A stretch of DNA of 53,455 nt. It comes from Treponema sp. (GTDB lineage: Bacteria; Spirochaetota; Spirochaetia; Treponematales; Breznakiellaceae). Under the pieces are notes generated by a model. That model was not told the origin of the DNA and did no database searches. It was given only the letters and a program-made list of their open reading frames with translations. Made by a program: the position numbers and the translations under genes. The stretch covers positions 1 to 53,455 of the forward strand of contig JAISSB010000060.1 in the NCBI GenBank assembly GCA_031273325.1. The letters run 5' to 3'. Below are positions 8,518 to 17,304 of the stretch, in pieces. The first letter of the stretch is position 1; the number at the start of each line of letters is the position of its first letter.

Positions 8518-9243
8518 TCACCCTGATTCTGTGTGTACGACGTACTGTTCGCGCGTTGATCCAATGACAGTGCCAACGAACGGTTTCCCTTCAAGAAGGG
8601 CTTGAATAGTAGCAAGATTCTTTCCAGCAGCGCAAATAACCGTAAGTCCAAGCGCTGCAGCATGCTGACTTGCAACAGGATCAAAAGGGACTTGAAGCCC
8701 GGAAGTCCATACAGTACCAACGATGTTTTGAAACTCATTCCACGAGATATAATCTATGGGGCGAGCCTCAGCATGCAGACGCGGGTCTGCTGTATATACT
8801 TTTTCAATATTTGATAAGTTGTACACGACTTGTGCATTAAACTGCTCAGCAAGAAGCACTGCATCATAATCAGAAGAAAAACCGGGCTTCCACCCAGCAG
8901 CAACTAAAATGTGCCCGGACCATTTTTCAACGGTAGTGGGATCGACCACGACCGCATCAGGACATATTGAACCAAACACAGCTTTAATGAGTTGTGCGTT
9001 GAGGCGGGTTGCCATAATGCCAATCCAATCGGCTTGATCATCGGTTGCTTTATCACCGCAGATCGACCGATACATGTGCTGCCACTGTCTGGCAGGTCCG
9101 CCGCCGCCGACAACAATGATAAAACGACGCTTTGAATCAGCTTCAACTATCGTCTGTATCAACAATGCAAAATTACGGACAAAGTTTTCGTCCACTGTCT
9201 TCGGGGCTACAATAGAACCGCCCAATGAAATCACGCTTATCAC
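8518..9243 (-). CDS. pyrH: UMP kinase, archaeal-type amino acid kinase
   Basis: 241 residues of the amino-acid-kinase fold: ISLGGSIV at the N-terminus, VVGGGGPARQW for phosphate binding, GWKPGFSSDYDAVLLAEQ for substrate and magnesium, and VYNLSNIEKVYTADPR. The GWKPGFSSDYDAV stretch is that of the archaeal UMP kinase branch rather than the GTGNPFFTTD form of most bacteria. It phosphorylates UMP to UDP. The start is GTG 9243 with GGAG seven bases upstream. It is the first gene of a probable pair with the Smr gene. Confidence 0.82.
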   Translation of the reverse strand: MISVISLGGSIVAPKTVDENFVRNFALLIQTIVEADSKRRFIIVVGGGGPARQWQHMYRSICGDKATDDQADWIGIMATRLNAQLIKAVFGSICPDAVVVDPTTVEKWSGHILVAAGWKPGFSSDYDAVLLAEQFNAQVVYNLSNIEKVYTADPRLHAEARPIDYISWNEFQNIVGTVWTSGLQVPFDPVASQHAAALGLTVICAAGKNLATIQALLEGKPFVGTVIGSTREQYVVHTESG

Positions 9244-9304
9244 GGTTTTACTCCAATTATTTTATATAGTAGTTTTTCTATTTTTTAGTTTTAAGCTTTT
9301 CTTG

Positions 9305-10762
9305 TCAATTCTCAATCTGCACTGCGCTCCACTCGGTCGTATATGATTGAGGGTCACCGACTACTTCTTCCCAAATATTTTGAAACGCATACCGTGCAGG
9401 TGCAGAAGAGACCTGTCCCCGCTGATCAATGTGCGGTACTTTAAGCTCCCCTCGTGAAAACAGTATATGCTGATTATCTAATGTTCCAAATTGAGCATTT
9501 ACGGTGTCAACAGGAACCCAGCCAAAAGTATCCAGCCAAAACTCTGCCCAATAATGGTTCGTTCCCCGATATATTCCCGCAACAGCTTGAGCTTGTATAC
9601 CTATATCCCGTGCTAACGCACAAAATAACAGTGCGGCTCCGTAAGAGTCCGTTTCACGTGTTTCAATAATGGCAGACAATGTGCGGTCATGTATATCGGG
9701 ACTAAACTGCAGTTCACGACGCATCCATTCATATATTCGTTGGGCTTTTATGAATAGATTGGTTTCACGGCCGACAATCGTTTGAGCAAGCGTTTGTACA
9801 GTGGGGTCGCTTGGTGGAATCAACGAACTGTCAATTGAAATACTGCTTCCCGGCGCAGGCTCTTGCATAACAGCTTGTACTGCATACCCATCAAGCTGAT
9901 AACTGACTTCAAGATTAATGCTATGATCGAGTGCATCAAACCGGTACAGTGAACTTCCTTGATAATCGTCAATAAACGGTTCATACGTACGTGATACAAG
10001 GCGTACGTTTCTCTGAGAAGGAGACTCCATAGGCTTTGGTACCCATAGATATAAAGTAGGGATAATGTGATCTTCTAGTACCTGTACGGTAACAGAATAT
10101 GAAAGAGAATATGAACGTTTGTCAGTCAACAGCTTTGAACCAACACGGTTTTGTATGGTGAGCGGAACGTGATTTGTTTCTCCCCGTTTCGTATGTACTT
10201 TTATAAAACCATGCTGTGCGCCGTCCGGAACACGTACCCGGAGTTCTTGTTCTGACCACTGTATGTACTCCACAGCTTTAATCCACGCTGATTCGTCCAA
10301 TGAAAAAAGTACCGCGCCTTTTTCCCGTGAAGTACCAAAATTACTCCCGTTGATAGTGATAACAGAACCGATTGTTGCTGTTGCTGGACTAACAGTATGG
10401 ATAGTTGGGAGTAAACTTGAAGCTGTCCGCGGCAATGAAATCCGTGTTGCAAGAAAAACAGGATTACTTTTTTTCTGTGCCGTGTGCACAACAACAAGTC
10501 CGGAATCAAAAAAATCAGGTACGGTAAAACGGATTTCCGTATCGTGCCATACCCGGTACTTTGAAGCAGTTGGGGCAATTCCGGCTATAGTTATAAAGGA
10601 CATACCCTGTTCTGCTCCAAAATCAACCCCGCGGAGGGTAATTTCTTCTCCCGTATCTCCTAACATAGGATCAATCGAGAAGATAACCGGCGTTTTCTTT
10701 AAACAAGAACTCAGTACCAAAAGGAATGCTGCGTGATAGAGTAAGCATTTAGCGTTGCGCAT
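9305..10762 (-). CDS. Lipoprotein with two IPT/TIG domains and a transglutaminase-like domain
   Basis: 485 residues. A lipoprotein signal ends LVLSSC (Cys20). Two IPT/TIG immunoglobulin-like domains follow: about 26-105 (PVIFSIDPMLGDTGEEITLRG) and about 118-205 (TIHTVSPATATIGSVITING). A transglutaminase/cysteine-protease core at about 330-435 has FCALARDIGIQAQ (Cys), HYWAEFWL (His) and GWVPVD (Asp), a complete triad. Its target is unknown. It closes the ECF sigma operon and overlaps the preceding gene by 14 bases. AGAGACCTGTCCCC at 9407-9420 differs in two bases from the dispersed repeat, so the C-terminal region may have absorbed one copy. Confidence 0.85.
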   Translation of the reverse strand: MRNAKCLLYHAAFLLVLSSCLKKTPVIFSIDPMLGDTGEEITLRGVDFGAEQGMSFITIAGIAPTASKYRVWHDTEIRFTVPDFFDSGLVVVHTAQKKSNPVFLATRISLPRTASSLLPTIHTVSPATATIGSVITINGSNFGTSREKGAVLFSLDESAWIKAVEYIQWSEQELRVRVPDGAQHGFIKVHTKRGETNHVPLTIQNRVGSKLLTDKRSYSLSYSVTVQVLEDHIIPTLYLWVPKPMESPSQRNVRLVSRTYEPFIDDYQGSSLYRFDALDHSINLEVSYQLDGYAVQAVMQEPAPGSSISIDSSLIPPSDPTVQTLAQTIVGRETNLFIKAQRIYEWMRRELQFSPDIHDRTLSAIIETRETDSYGAALLFCALARDIGIQAQAVAGIYRGTNHYWAEFWLDTFGWVPVDTVNAQFGTLDNQHILFSRGELKVPHIDQRGQVSSAPARYAFQNIWEEVVGDPQSYTTEWSAVQIEN

Positions 10763-11231
10763 GAATATCAGCAGTGTATGGAGTCAATTCAAGTTGCAGT
10801 TCTATGCGGGATTCACTTGAGATTAACGTATCCCCAAGCGGTAAAAAGTACACTTGTTCTCCGAATTGCAAAGGAATCCGTTGCATAATTGCTTGATATT
10901 CCATCCCTTTATTGGGAATATCGATCCATATTTGTCCTTGTGCAACCAAGGTAGTGGAACCGTCGCGCCCTAAATAAGGGGTAAATTTTACATCAACAAG
11001 AACATTTTTCCCCGATAATCTAATGGCAACCGGTCTCCCGTAAATAGTCGCCTTTGAATCACTTGATTGCCATATTTCTCGTTGATCTTGTTCAACGATT
11101 CGTGAAATTATCTTGAGGATGAGCGCTTGATCCCGAAGTGCCGGAGGTATATCTTCGAGTATCTCTTGAGCAAAAACAACCGTACTGTAAAAGATTAAAC
11201 TCCCAATAAGAGAAATTTTAGCAAGCTGCAT
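10749..11231 (-). CDS. Exported protein of the ECF sigma operon
   Basis: 160 residues with a signal peptide (SLIGSLIFYSTVVFAQE). The rest is soluble and beta-rich (KATIYGRPVAIRLSGKNV, LVAQGQIWIDIPNKG, RIELQLELTPY), with no Cys in the mature chain. I do not recognise a named family. It lies between the anti-sigma and transglutaminase genes, 3 bases after the former and overlapping the latter, so it is probably part of the envelope function controlled by this sigma factor. Confidence 0.7.
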   Translation of the reverse strand: MQLAKISLIGSLIFYSTVVFAQEILEDIPPALRDQALILKIISRIVEQDQREIWQSSDSKATIYGRPVAIRLSGKNVLVDVKFTPYLGRDGSTTLVAQGQIWIDIPNKGMEYQAIMQRIPLQFGEQVYFLPLGDTLISSESRIELQLELTPYTADIHAQR

Positions 11232-11234
11232 ATA

Positions 11235-11786
11235 TTATCTCCGCGTATAATCAGAGGCCTTAATAATAGTCGGCACTCCATACCGTGAGAAACTTTGACT
11301 CTCTGGCAATCGAAGAATAACAACATTTTCTTCTTCTTGGTTTTCTAAATACTGAAGCACCCCGGTTTTTTCGGAAAATGAAATAATACTTTCAACATCA
11401 AAGGCTGTCCCTCCCAGTGCCATTTCCGGTCCTTTCGGTGCTGGTGCTGTGAGTAGCTGTTGGACAAGGAATGTTGCACAAAATACGATAGTTAAAGCAG
11501 CCGCTGCAACGATAGGAAGCGGAATAGACACGGTACGCCGCCACAATGGCAACTTCTTATGTGTAGGACAAGTAGAAAGTGTTTGCCAAATTCTTTCCTG
11601 TGCCGGAGCAAAATCCGGACATACTGTTCGCAACAGTATTGAACAGTGCCTGATTTGATTAAGGTATGTCGAACATACCGGGCAACTATTAAGATGTGAC
11701 TCTATTTTCTCCTTCCATGGAGAAGGAAGTTCTTCGTCAGCAAACATTGAAATCAACTGACGATCCATACTACAAAGCTTATTCAC
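11235..11786 (-). CDS. Membrane-anchored anti-sigma factor with zf-HC2 domain
   Basis: 183 residues. The cytoplasmic N-terminal domain carries HLNSCPVCSTYL, the H-x3-C-x2-C zinc motif of zf-HC2 anti-sigma domains. One membrane segment lies at about 88-112 (IPLPIVAAAALTIVFCATFL). The C-terminal part, about 70 residues, would be periplasmic. It overlaps the ECF sigma gene by 8 bases, the standard cognate arrangement, so it most likely sequesters that sigma factor and releases it on an envelope signal. Confidence 0.88.
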   Translation of the reverse strand: MNKLCSMDRQLISMFADEELPSPWKEKIESHLNSCPVCSTYLNQIRHCSILLRTVCPDFAPAQERIWQTLSTCPTHKKLPLWRRTVSIPLPIVAAAALTIVFCATFLVQQLLTAPAPKGPEMALGGTAFDVESIISFSEKTGVLQYLENQEEENVVILRLPESQSFSRYGVPTIIKASDYTRR

Positions 11787-12306
11787 TTTTTTTTTCCCCT
11801 AAAAGTCCCATAAGACGCTCACGCGCCCTAAATACTCGCACTTTTACATTTCCTTCACTGATACCTAATACGTGACCAATATCTTTATAATTCATACCAG
11901 CATATTCTTTAAGAATTAGTACACACCGCAAATTTTCTGGTAATTTTGCGAGAGCTTCTTGTACCTCAAGTTGGGTTTCTTTCCTAATAAGCGTTTGTTC
12001 ACCTGTTTCTTCAACTCGTGAATCTTCCTGAAGAACCCTCTGATACGCTCTCCGTTCTCGTTCTTTCCACTTTACATAATTAAGCGACGCATTTTTAACC
12101 ACACGGATAAGCCAATATTTTGCGTCATTTAACGTAGGAAATGACATTTGTTTTTCATGAAGACGAGAAAATGCTTCTTGACATAAGTCTTCAGCCGCTT
12201 CCTCACTTCCTGCAATATGGTATGCAACCCGGAACAGTATTGGAAATACATTCGTATATATCTGCTGAAAATCAACTCCAGATTGTACCCCCACAGTCAT
12301 CTCCAT
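11779..12306 (-). CDS. rpoE: RNA polymerase ECF sigma factor (sigma-24 type)
   Basis: 175 residues with region 2 (FRVAYHIAGSEEAAEDLCQEAFSRLHE, LNDAKYWLIRVVKNASLNYVKW) and region 4 (LAKLPENLRCVLILKEYAGMNYKDIGHVLGISEGNVKVRVFRARERL), joined by an acidic linker. It directs polymerase to a stress or envelope regulon and heads the four-gene minus-strand operon. T. pallidum has one ECF sigma of this kind (sigma-24). A plausible promoter lies 20-45 bases upstream. The position of ATG 12306 fits the family N-terminus; a GTG downstream is less likely. Confidence 0.92.
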   Translation of the reverse strand: MEMTVGVQSGVDFQQIYTNVFPILFRVAYHIAGSEEAAEDLCQEAFSRLHEKQMSFPTLNDAKYWLIRVVKNASLNYVKWKERERRAYQRVLQEDSRVEETGEQTLIRKETQLEVQEALAKLPENLRCVLILKEYAGMNYKDIGHVLGISEGNVKVRVFRARERLMGLLGEKKSE

Positions 12307-12324
12307 TTAAAAATTAAAAACAAT

Positions 12325-12352
12325 AGTATATTCTGTATGTTACAATAATCAA
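12325..12352 (-). promoter_or_regulatory. Candidate promoter of the ECF sigma operon
   Basis: On the minus strand TTGATT (12347-12352) and TATACT (12325-12330) are separated by 16 bases, about 20 bases before the sigma start codon. The nearby inverted repeat CTGTTA-TTAT-TAACAG at 12390-12405 could be an operator, but it is also in the leader region of the divergent gene. Confidence 0.45.
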
Positions 12353-12525
12353 GAATTTTTGACAACAGTTCAGGATATATTTTGATTAACTGTTATTATT
12401 AACAGGTATTTTAAAATAAATAATACTTGACATTTCTATAAAGATAAATTAACCTGAAAAACAGTATACGGTCTTCACGGGATATAAAATCCCTTAATTT
12501 CAATGTTTTATATTCGGATAAACGC

Positions 12526-12930
12526 ATGAGAATAGTAATTGTAAGCGCACCCTCACAGCGGAAAGGCATTCCTGATTATATAAAGTCTTTACAAAAAGGA
12601 ATGGAATCAATGGGACACCGTGTTGATATTATTGATGCATGGACAGAAGATGGCTTCCGCTTGCCCGGATATGAATATATAGCTGTTGTAGCGGAACAGA
12701 TTTCATTATTCGGCGGAAAATTACCGGAAAAATTGAATACTATTCTTGCGGTCAACGGTATAAGCGGAAAACGGAGTGCTGCATTTCTTAAAAAGACGAC
12801 ACCTTTTACCTCAAAAGCTTTAACGGCTCTCATGAAACTGATGGAGCATGAAGGGTTAATGATAAATTGGAGTGAAATACTCCTCAATAATTCTCATGCA
12901 GAAGCTCTCGGCAAGCGGGTAGGAGCATAA
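12526..12930 (+). CDS. Conserved small protein, flavodoxin-like start, function unknown
   Basis: 134 residues. The N-terminus MRIVIVSAPSQRKGIPDYIK, then MGHRVDIIDAW and YEYIAVVAEQ, suggest an alpha/beta Rossmann- or flavodoxin-like fold, followed by KRSAAFLKKTTPF. No catalytic motif is evident. It is divergent from the ECF sigma operon, and treponemes keep a small gene beside their sigma-24 gene, so synteny may be conserved (from memory). No strong Shine-Dalgarno; TATATT lies 11 bases before the ATG. A hairpin at 13034-13059 is the likely terminator. Confidence 0.6.
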   Translation: MRIVIVSAPSQRKGIPDYIKSLQKGMESMGHRVDIIDAWTEDGFRLPGYEYIAVVAEQISLFGGKLPEKLNTILAVNGISGKRSAAFLKKTTPFTSKALTALMKLMEHEGLMINWSEILLNNSHAEALGKRVGA

Positions 12931-13033
12931 GTACACCGGAAACATTTTCCTTCCCCCTTTCAATACAGTTCTTCAACGCATATCTTGATTTTATAGAAAC
13001 ATGAAACCCGCTGTCCTGCGGTAGCTCCCTGAA

Positions 13034-13059
13034 AAACCCGCTCTTATAGAAGCGGGTTT
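13034..13059 (+). terminator. Terminator-like hairpin
   Basis: AAACCCGCT and AGCGGGTTT form a 9-bp stem around an 8-base loop. The T-run is short (TTTCCTT). It lies about 100 bases past the small gene at 12526. Confidence 0.55.
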
Positions 13060-13072
13060 CCTTAACCTTGGA

Positions 13073-13643
13073 TTCCACTAAGGAATCGTTTTGGATTCCA
13101 CTAAGGAATCATTTTGGATTCTAGTAAAGGAATCATTTTTGATTCCAGTAAGGAATCACTTTTGATTCCAGTAAGGAATCACTTTGAATTCTGGCACAGC
13201 GTTCGATTGGATTCTGGTACGGCATTCGATTGGATTCTGGTACGGCATTCGATCCGATACTGGTACGGCGTTTGATCCGATTCCAGCACGGCATTCGATC
13301 TGATTCCAGCACGGCATTCGATCTGATTCCAGCACGGCGTTTGATCCGATTCCAGCACGGCATTCGATCTGATTCCAGTACGGCTTCGATCTGATTCCAG
13401 TACGGCGTTCGATCTGATTCCAGCACGGCATTCGATCTGATTCCAGTACGGCTTCGATCTGATTCCAGTACGGCATTCGATCTGATTCCAGCACGGCATT
13501 CGATCTGATTCCAGTACGGCATTCGATCTGATTCCAGCACGGCGTTCGATCTGATTCCAGCACGGCATTCGATTGGATTCTGGTACGGCGTTCGATTAGA
13601 TTCTGGGACGGTGTTTAATCAGATTCCAATAGGAATCCGATTC
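13073..13643. repeat. 23-bp minisatellite, about 25 units in two subtypes
   Basis: Five units of type A at the left (GATTCCACTAAGGAATC plus a T-rich spacer) each hold a 6-bp inverted repeat, GATTCC and GGAATC. About 19 type B units follow (GATTCCAGTACGGCATTCGAT and variants), then a partial unit that regains GGAATCC. Both types share GATTCCAGTA and a 23-bp period; two units are 22 bp. A 23-base period keeps all three minus frames open for about 130 codons, so the apparent ORFs are most likely artefacts. Confidence 0.92.
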
Positions 13644-13905
13644 GATTCCAAATACATCAAAACAATGTAATGGGTGCGGAACTATTGCTAAGTAGTCAGG
13701 AGTACATCGAGATATAGTTGTGTGCAGTGCTGACATGCGGATTATGCAGATGTGCATGCGGATAGCAGATATTCGAAGACATATATACCGTTACAGCAAT
13801 CACCGGCTGTTTGTGATTGAGCAATGACAAGCACGTTTCAGCTGTGCAGCTAGCTCGTACAATCCTCTTGCTTGTCCAGCAGAGAAGGTTAATCTCACGT
13901 ACGAG
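13644..13905 (+). pseudogene. 3' end of a tnpB relic with its right-end hairpin
   Basis: One plus frame reads TSKQCNGCGTIAK, then an in-frame TAG, then (after a small shift) CVQC, an in-frame TGA, and HADYADVHA. These line up with TSQQCNRCGTIDKES, ICKHCGH and TDYADVHAAKN of the tnpB relic at 27.5 kb, that is the zinc ribbon and final RuvC motif. GTGCAGCTAG at 13844 and CTTGTCCAGCAGAGAAGG at 13871 match the right ends of the other copies. CTCGTAC (13854) and GTACGAG (13899) bracket the end as a 7-bp inverted repeat. The protein is dead. The relic begins where the 23-bp array stops. Confidence 0.85.
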
Positions 13906-13990
13906 CCGTAGGTTTTCTTTACAAAATAAAATATAGAAACACAGTCCGCTTAAGCTTAAAAATTTTTATTGAAAAAAAACAAAAAAGTTC

Positions 13991-14019
13991 TTGACAAAAA
14001 AAACAAAAAAAATTACTCT
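13991..14019 (+). promoter_or_regulatory. Promoter of tRNA-Gln
   Basis: A consensus TTGACA at 13991-13996 is followed after 17 bases by TACTCT at 14014-14019. The predicted start would be a few bases before the tRNA at 14030. Confidence 0.65.
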
Positions 14020-14029
14020 ATAACTTCAT

Positions 14030-14101
14030 TGGGACGTAGCCAAGCGGTACGGCATCGGCCTTTGGAGCCGACATTCGCAGGTCCAAATCCTGCCGTCCCA
14101 G
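14030..14101 (+). tRNA. tRNA-Gln (anticodon TTG)
   Basis: The cloverleaf is complete: acceptor TGGGACG with CGTCCCA, D-arm from TAGCCAAGCGG, anticodon stem TCGGC/GCCGA with loop CTTTGGA giving anticodon TTG, and T-arm GCAGGTCCAAATCCTGC. The discriminator base is G. CCA is not encoded. It is followed after 16 bases by rplY and may be cotranscribed with it. Confidence 0.93.
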
Positions 14102-14117
14102 GAAAAATGGGGGATCT

Positions 14118-14699
14118 ATGGCTAACATAGTGCTTAGCGCACAAACGAGGGTAAAAACAGGCTCAGGTGAATCACGCCGGATACGGCGTGCAGGTCGTAT
14201 TCCTGCAATTATCTACGGAAAATCTGAAAAACCGGTGACTATTGATATAGGAGCAGGAGAATTTTTAACCCATGTAAAAAATTTAACGCGAAGTACCATT
14301 CTTACCGTTGATGTTAACGGTAGCCCTTATAATGTGTTTGTAAAAGAAGTACAACGGAATATCGTGACCGGTGCAGTATATCATGTTGATTTTTATGAAA
14401 TTGCAATCGATGTACCAATTCGTGCCAAAGTACGCATTAGAACAAAAGGTAACCCCATTGGCGTTCGTGACGGCGGTGTTCTCGAATTACCTACCCATGA
14501 AGTTGAAGTCGAATGTCTTGCAGAGGATTTGCCTCCCCGAATAGAAGTTGACATCATAAATCTTAAAGCAAATCAATCGATTCATGTCCGTGATTTAAAC
14601 TTAGGAGAACGGATACGCGTAGTATCCGGTAGCGATCAAGTAGTAGCTTTAGTGAAATTTACTAAGGGAGAGAGTGCTACACCAACTGAGACAAAATAA
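14118..14699 (+). CDS. rplY: Ribosomal protein bL25, CTC form
   Basis: 193 residues: the N-terminal 5S rRNA-binding L25 domain at about 5-92 (SGESRRIRRAGRIPAIIYGKSEKPV, YHVDFYEI) plus the longer TL5/CTC C-terminal beta domain (VLELPTHEVEVECLAEDLP, SIHVRDLNLGERIRV). It binds 5S rRNA in the large ribosomal subunit. GGGGGA lies seven bases before the ATG. The end overlaps tilS by 26 bases, so the two are probably translationally coupled. Confidence 0.93.
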   Translation: MANIVLSAQTRVKTGSGESRRIRRAGRIPAIIYGKSEKPVTIDIGAGEFLTHVKNLTRSTILTVDVNGSPYNVFVKEVQRNIVTGAVYHVDFYEIAIDVPIRAKVRIRTKGNPIGVRDGGVLELPTHEVEVECLAEDLPPRIEVDIINLKANQSIHVRDLNLGERIRVVSGSDQVVALVKFTKGESATPTETK

Positions 14700-15969
14700 A
14701 ACACTTGAACAAACTGTTTCCTGTGTATTAGATCAGGGTTTGATGGAAACAGCGCTCCTTGTTGCAGTGTCCGGTGGAGCTGATTCAACGGCGTTACTGT
14801 ACGCGCTCAGCGAAATAAAAAAATCTAATATTTTTGTTCTCCATGTCGATCATGGAATTCGTTCTAAAAAAGAATGTTATGAAGATGCACAGTGGGTTAA
14901 GCAGCTCTGTGTCCATTTAAATGTTCCATGTCGGGTCATTCATGTGCCATGCGGAAAAATTCAACAAATTGCCCAACAGAAACATATTGGTATTGAAGCA
15001 GCAGCTCGTCTCTGTCGACACAGTATATTGCAACGGGAAGCACGGCGAATCGGCGCGCAAAAAATTTGTATTGCCCATACAAAAGACGACCTTTTAGAAA
15101 ATATTCTTATGAGGTTTTTCCGAGGAAGCGGACCCGACGGATTAGCAAGTATGCAGGAACAATCAAAAAATATTGTGCGTCCGTTAATAACTGTGACACG
15201 AAAAGAAATTATTCACTATCTTTCAGAAAAAAAGAGCGTTTACCGTAGCGATTCAACAAATAATGATAACCGTTTTTTACGCAATAAATTCCGGAATCTT
15301 TTGATTCCTTATTTAAACGAGCTTATTCCGCACTGGCAAAAAGCAGTACACCATGGTGCCGAAACACAATATTTGATTGCTCATTATCTTAATGAAGAAG
15401 CACAGAAACATATTAAATGGCAGAAAATAAACGATGGATTAATGACCGATTCAAAAATATTTTTTGAGCAAAATCCTATAATCCGTGAAGAAGCTCTTTT
15501 TTATGCAACAGATACTGTCGTCAAAAACAGATCACAACAGAGCTATAAACCGGATACAGTTTCCAAAAAGATCACAGTTCCAAAACGAAGGGTATTTCGT
15601 TCATTTAATCAACATACCCGTGCTTTAGACGCGGGACCGGTTCGTATCGTACAAAAAAATAATACTATTACTGTGCATCCCTACCAATCTGCAATTGAAG
15701 AAGCTTTTACGTTTGTCATTGAAAAAATAGGACTATATACGTTTAAAAAACTGAATATTAACTGTACGGCAGAATCAGAAAACAATGGATTTTATACGGA
15801 ATTACCGGTAGTGCTGTATGGAAATAATCGTACGATTACCGTAGAAGATATACAGGGAACCGTAGGATATATGTTCTGTACCGACAATTTAATCACCATA
15901 AAACATATCCGTACCCATGGAACTTTTTTTATTGCTTTTAGTTATGATGGCAAAACATTTGATTCTTAA
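14674..15969 (+). CDS. tilS: tRNA(Ile)-lysidine synthase
   Basis: 431 residues. The N-terminal PP-loop ATPase domain has the VSGGADSTALL motif, HVDHGIR, the AAARLCRHSILQ helix and AHTKDDLLENILMRFFRGSG, followed by LRNKFRNLLIPYL. It converts C34 of the AUA-reading tRNA-Ile to lysidine, an essential step. The C-terminal third, with lower similarity, would be the tRNA-binding domain. It starts at GTG 14674 inside rplY with AGGGAG just upstream. Confidence 0.92.
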   Translation: MLHQLRQNKTLEQTVSCVLDQGLMETALLVAVSGGADSTALLYALSEIKKSNIFVLHVDHGIRSKKECYEDAQWVKQLCVHLNVPCRVIHVPCGKIQQIAQQKHIGIEAAARLCRHSILQREARRIGAQKICIAHTKDDLLENILMRFFRGSGPDGLASMQEQSKNIVRPLITVTRKEIIHYLSEKKSVYRSDSTNNDNRFLRNKFRNLLIPYLNELIPHWQKAVHHGAETQYLIAHYLNEEAQKHIKWQKINDGLMTDSKIFFEQNPIIREEALFYATDTVVKNRSQQSYKPDTVSKKITVPKRRVFRSFNQHTRALDAGPVRIVQKNNTITVHPYQSAIEEAFTFVIEKIGLYTFKKLNINCTAESENNGFYTELPVVLYGNNRTITVEDIQGTVGYMFCTDNLITIKHIRTHGTFFIAFSYDGKTFDS

Positions 15970-16022
15970 AACCAAACATAGGCTAATTAATTTTTATTTT
16001 AATACACAAAGAGGAGATAAGT

Positions 16023-17210
16023 ATGCACAATTTTGAGTACTATAATCAAACGAAATTGATTTTTGGAAAAGGTACTGAACAAAAAGTCGGAGAAGAAATG
16101 GCGCATTATGCGAAACGGGTATTGCTGCACCATTCAGGGGGATATCCCGTAAAATCCGGGCTTATTGATACCATTAAACAGTCGCTTGAAAAGGCAGGTG
16201 TTGCATGGGTGGAGTTTGTTGGAGTACAACCTAATCCGCGACTTTCGCTCGTGTACGACGGCATTGAATATGCTAAAAAAGAAAAGGTAGAAGCTTTGTT
16301 GGCAATAGGCGGCGGTTCTGCTATTGATTCGGCAAAAGCTATTGCGCTCGGCGCCGTTGACAACGGAGATGTATGGGATTTTTATGCGGGCACCCGCGTT
16401 CCCCACAAAGCATTGCCTGTTGCAACGGTGCTTACTATTCCTGCAGCCGGCAGTGAATCGAGTATCAGCTCGGTACTTACGAACGAAAAGGGACCGTGGA
16501 AGAATGGGCTAAACCATGCAAGTATCCGTCCGGTTTTTTCCATTCTCAATCCGGAACTGAGCTATACGCTGCCGCCCTATCAAACAGCGTGCGGCATAGC
16601 AGATATGTTAGCACATATTATGGAACGGTATTTCACTCCTGAAAAGGATCATGAATTGACTGACCAACTGTGCGAAGGAACGATGCGGACCATTATTCGT
16701 AATGCGCGGACTGTCTTTAACGGAGGAGAGAAAGATTATCATGCACGTGCTGAAATTATGCTTTCCGGGACTATTGCTCATAATAATATGCTCGATATGG
16801 GGCGTATCGGTGATTGGGCAAGTCACGGTATTGAACATGAATTATCGGCACTCTACGACATTGCACACGGAGCAGGACTTGCTATCGTTTTTCCTGCATG
16901 GATAACGTACAATATTAAAAAGGAAGTTGCGGACGGTGTGCAACCGCTACGGTTTGCCCGCTTTGCAGCAAAAATATGGGGAGTTGACGGAGCTTACTAC
17001 GATTTTATTCAAGCAGCATTCGAGGGCGTATTCCGTATGCGGAATTTCTTCAAATCAATCGGCTTGCCGGTAAGTTTTGCTGACGCACAATTACCAACCG
17101 ATCAGATTGAAAAAATGGCGTTTCAAGCGGTTCGAAGAGGTCCTCTCGGCAACTATACAAAATTGGACAAAACTGCCGTCGAATCTATTTTGAAAGACTG
17201 TACCGTGTAA
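16023..17210 (+). CDS. Iron-containing alcohol (butanol-type) dehydrogenase
   Basis: 395 residues of the Fe-ADH/YqhD-BdhA family. FGKGTEQKVGEEM and the NAD(P)-binding GGGSAIDSAKAIALGA are in the N-terminal domain. The metal site is recognisable in ACGIADMLAHIMERYF (Asp and His ligands) and DWASHGIEHELSALYDIAHGAGLAIVFPAW (two His). It interconverts aldehydes and primary alcohols, usually with NADPH. GAGGAGATAAGT precedes the ATG. It stands alone with a bulged terminator about 95 bases downstream. Substrate not predictable. Confidence 0.92.
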   Translation: MHNFEYYNQTKLIFGKGTEQKVGEEMAHYAKRVLLHHSGGYPVKSGLIDTIKQSLEKAGVAWVEFVGVQPNPRLSLVYDGIEYAKKEKVEALLAIGGGSAIDSAKAIALGAVDNGDVWDFYAGTRVPHKALPVATVLTIPAAGSESSISSVLTNEKGPWKNGLNHASIRPVFSILNPELSYTLPPYQTACGIADMLAHIMERYFTPEKDHELTDQLCEGTMRTIIRNARTVFNGGEKDYHARAEIMLSGTIAHNNMLDMGRIGDWASHGIEHELSALYDIAHGAGLAIVFPAWITYNIKKEVADGVQPLRFARFAAKIWGVDGAYYDFIQAAFEGVFRMRNFFKSIGLPVSFADAQLPTDQIEKMAFQAVRRGPLGNYTKLDKTAVESILKDCTV

Positions 17211-17249
17211 CTCCTGTTAAGCTGCTAAAACAGCGCCATAGCTGGATAG

Positions 17250-17283
17250 TTCAACTACCGCTGGTACAAGCCAGCGGCTTGTA
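17250..17283 (-). mobile_element. Solitary right end of the tnpB element family
   Basis: On the minus strand an 8-bp perfect stem, TACAAGCC and GGCTTGTA around GCT, is followed by CCAGCGGTAGTTGAAC. The same order (stem, then AGCGGGAGTTGAA) ends the tnpB relic at 27.4 kb and the solitary copy at 31.2 kb. No tnpB coding sequence is attached here. Confidence 0.65.
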
Positions 17284-17304
17284 GAATCCTTTACAAGAAA
17301 TTTC

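Noticed and set aside
13133-13568. Three overlapping minus-strand ORFs of about 130 codons
   Set aside because: A 23-base period cycles through all three frames, so any one repeat without stops opens all of them. No start signals.
13073-13643. CRISPR array
   Set aside because: Units are contiguous with no unique spacers; the same holds for the arrays at 21.0, 25.3 and 30.2 kb. No cas genes.
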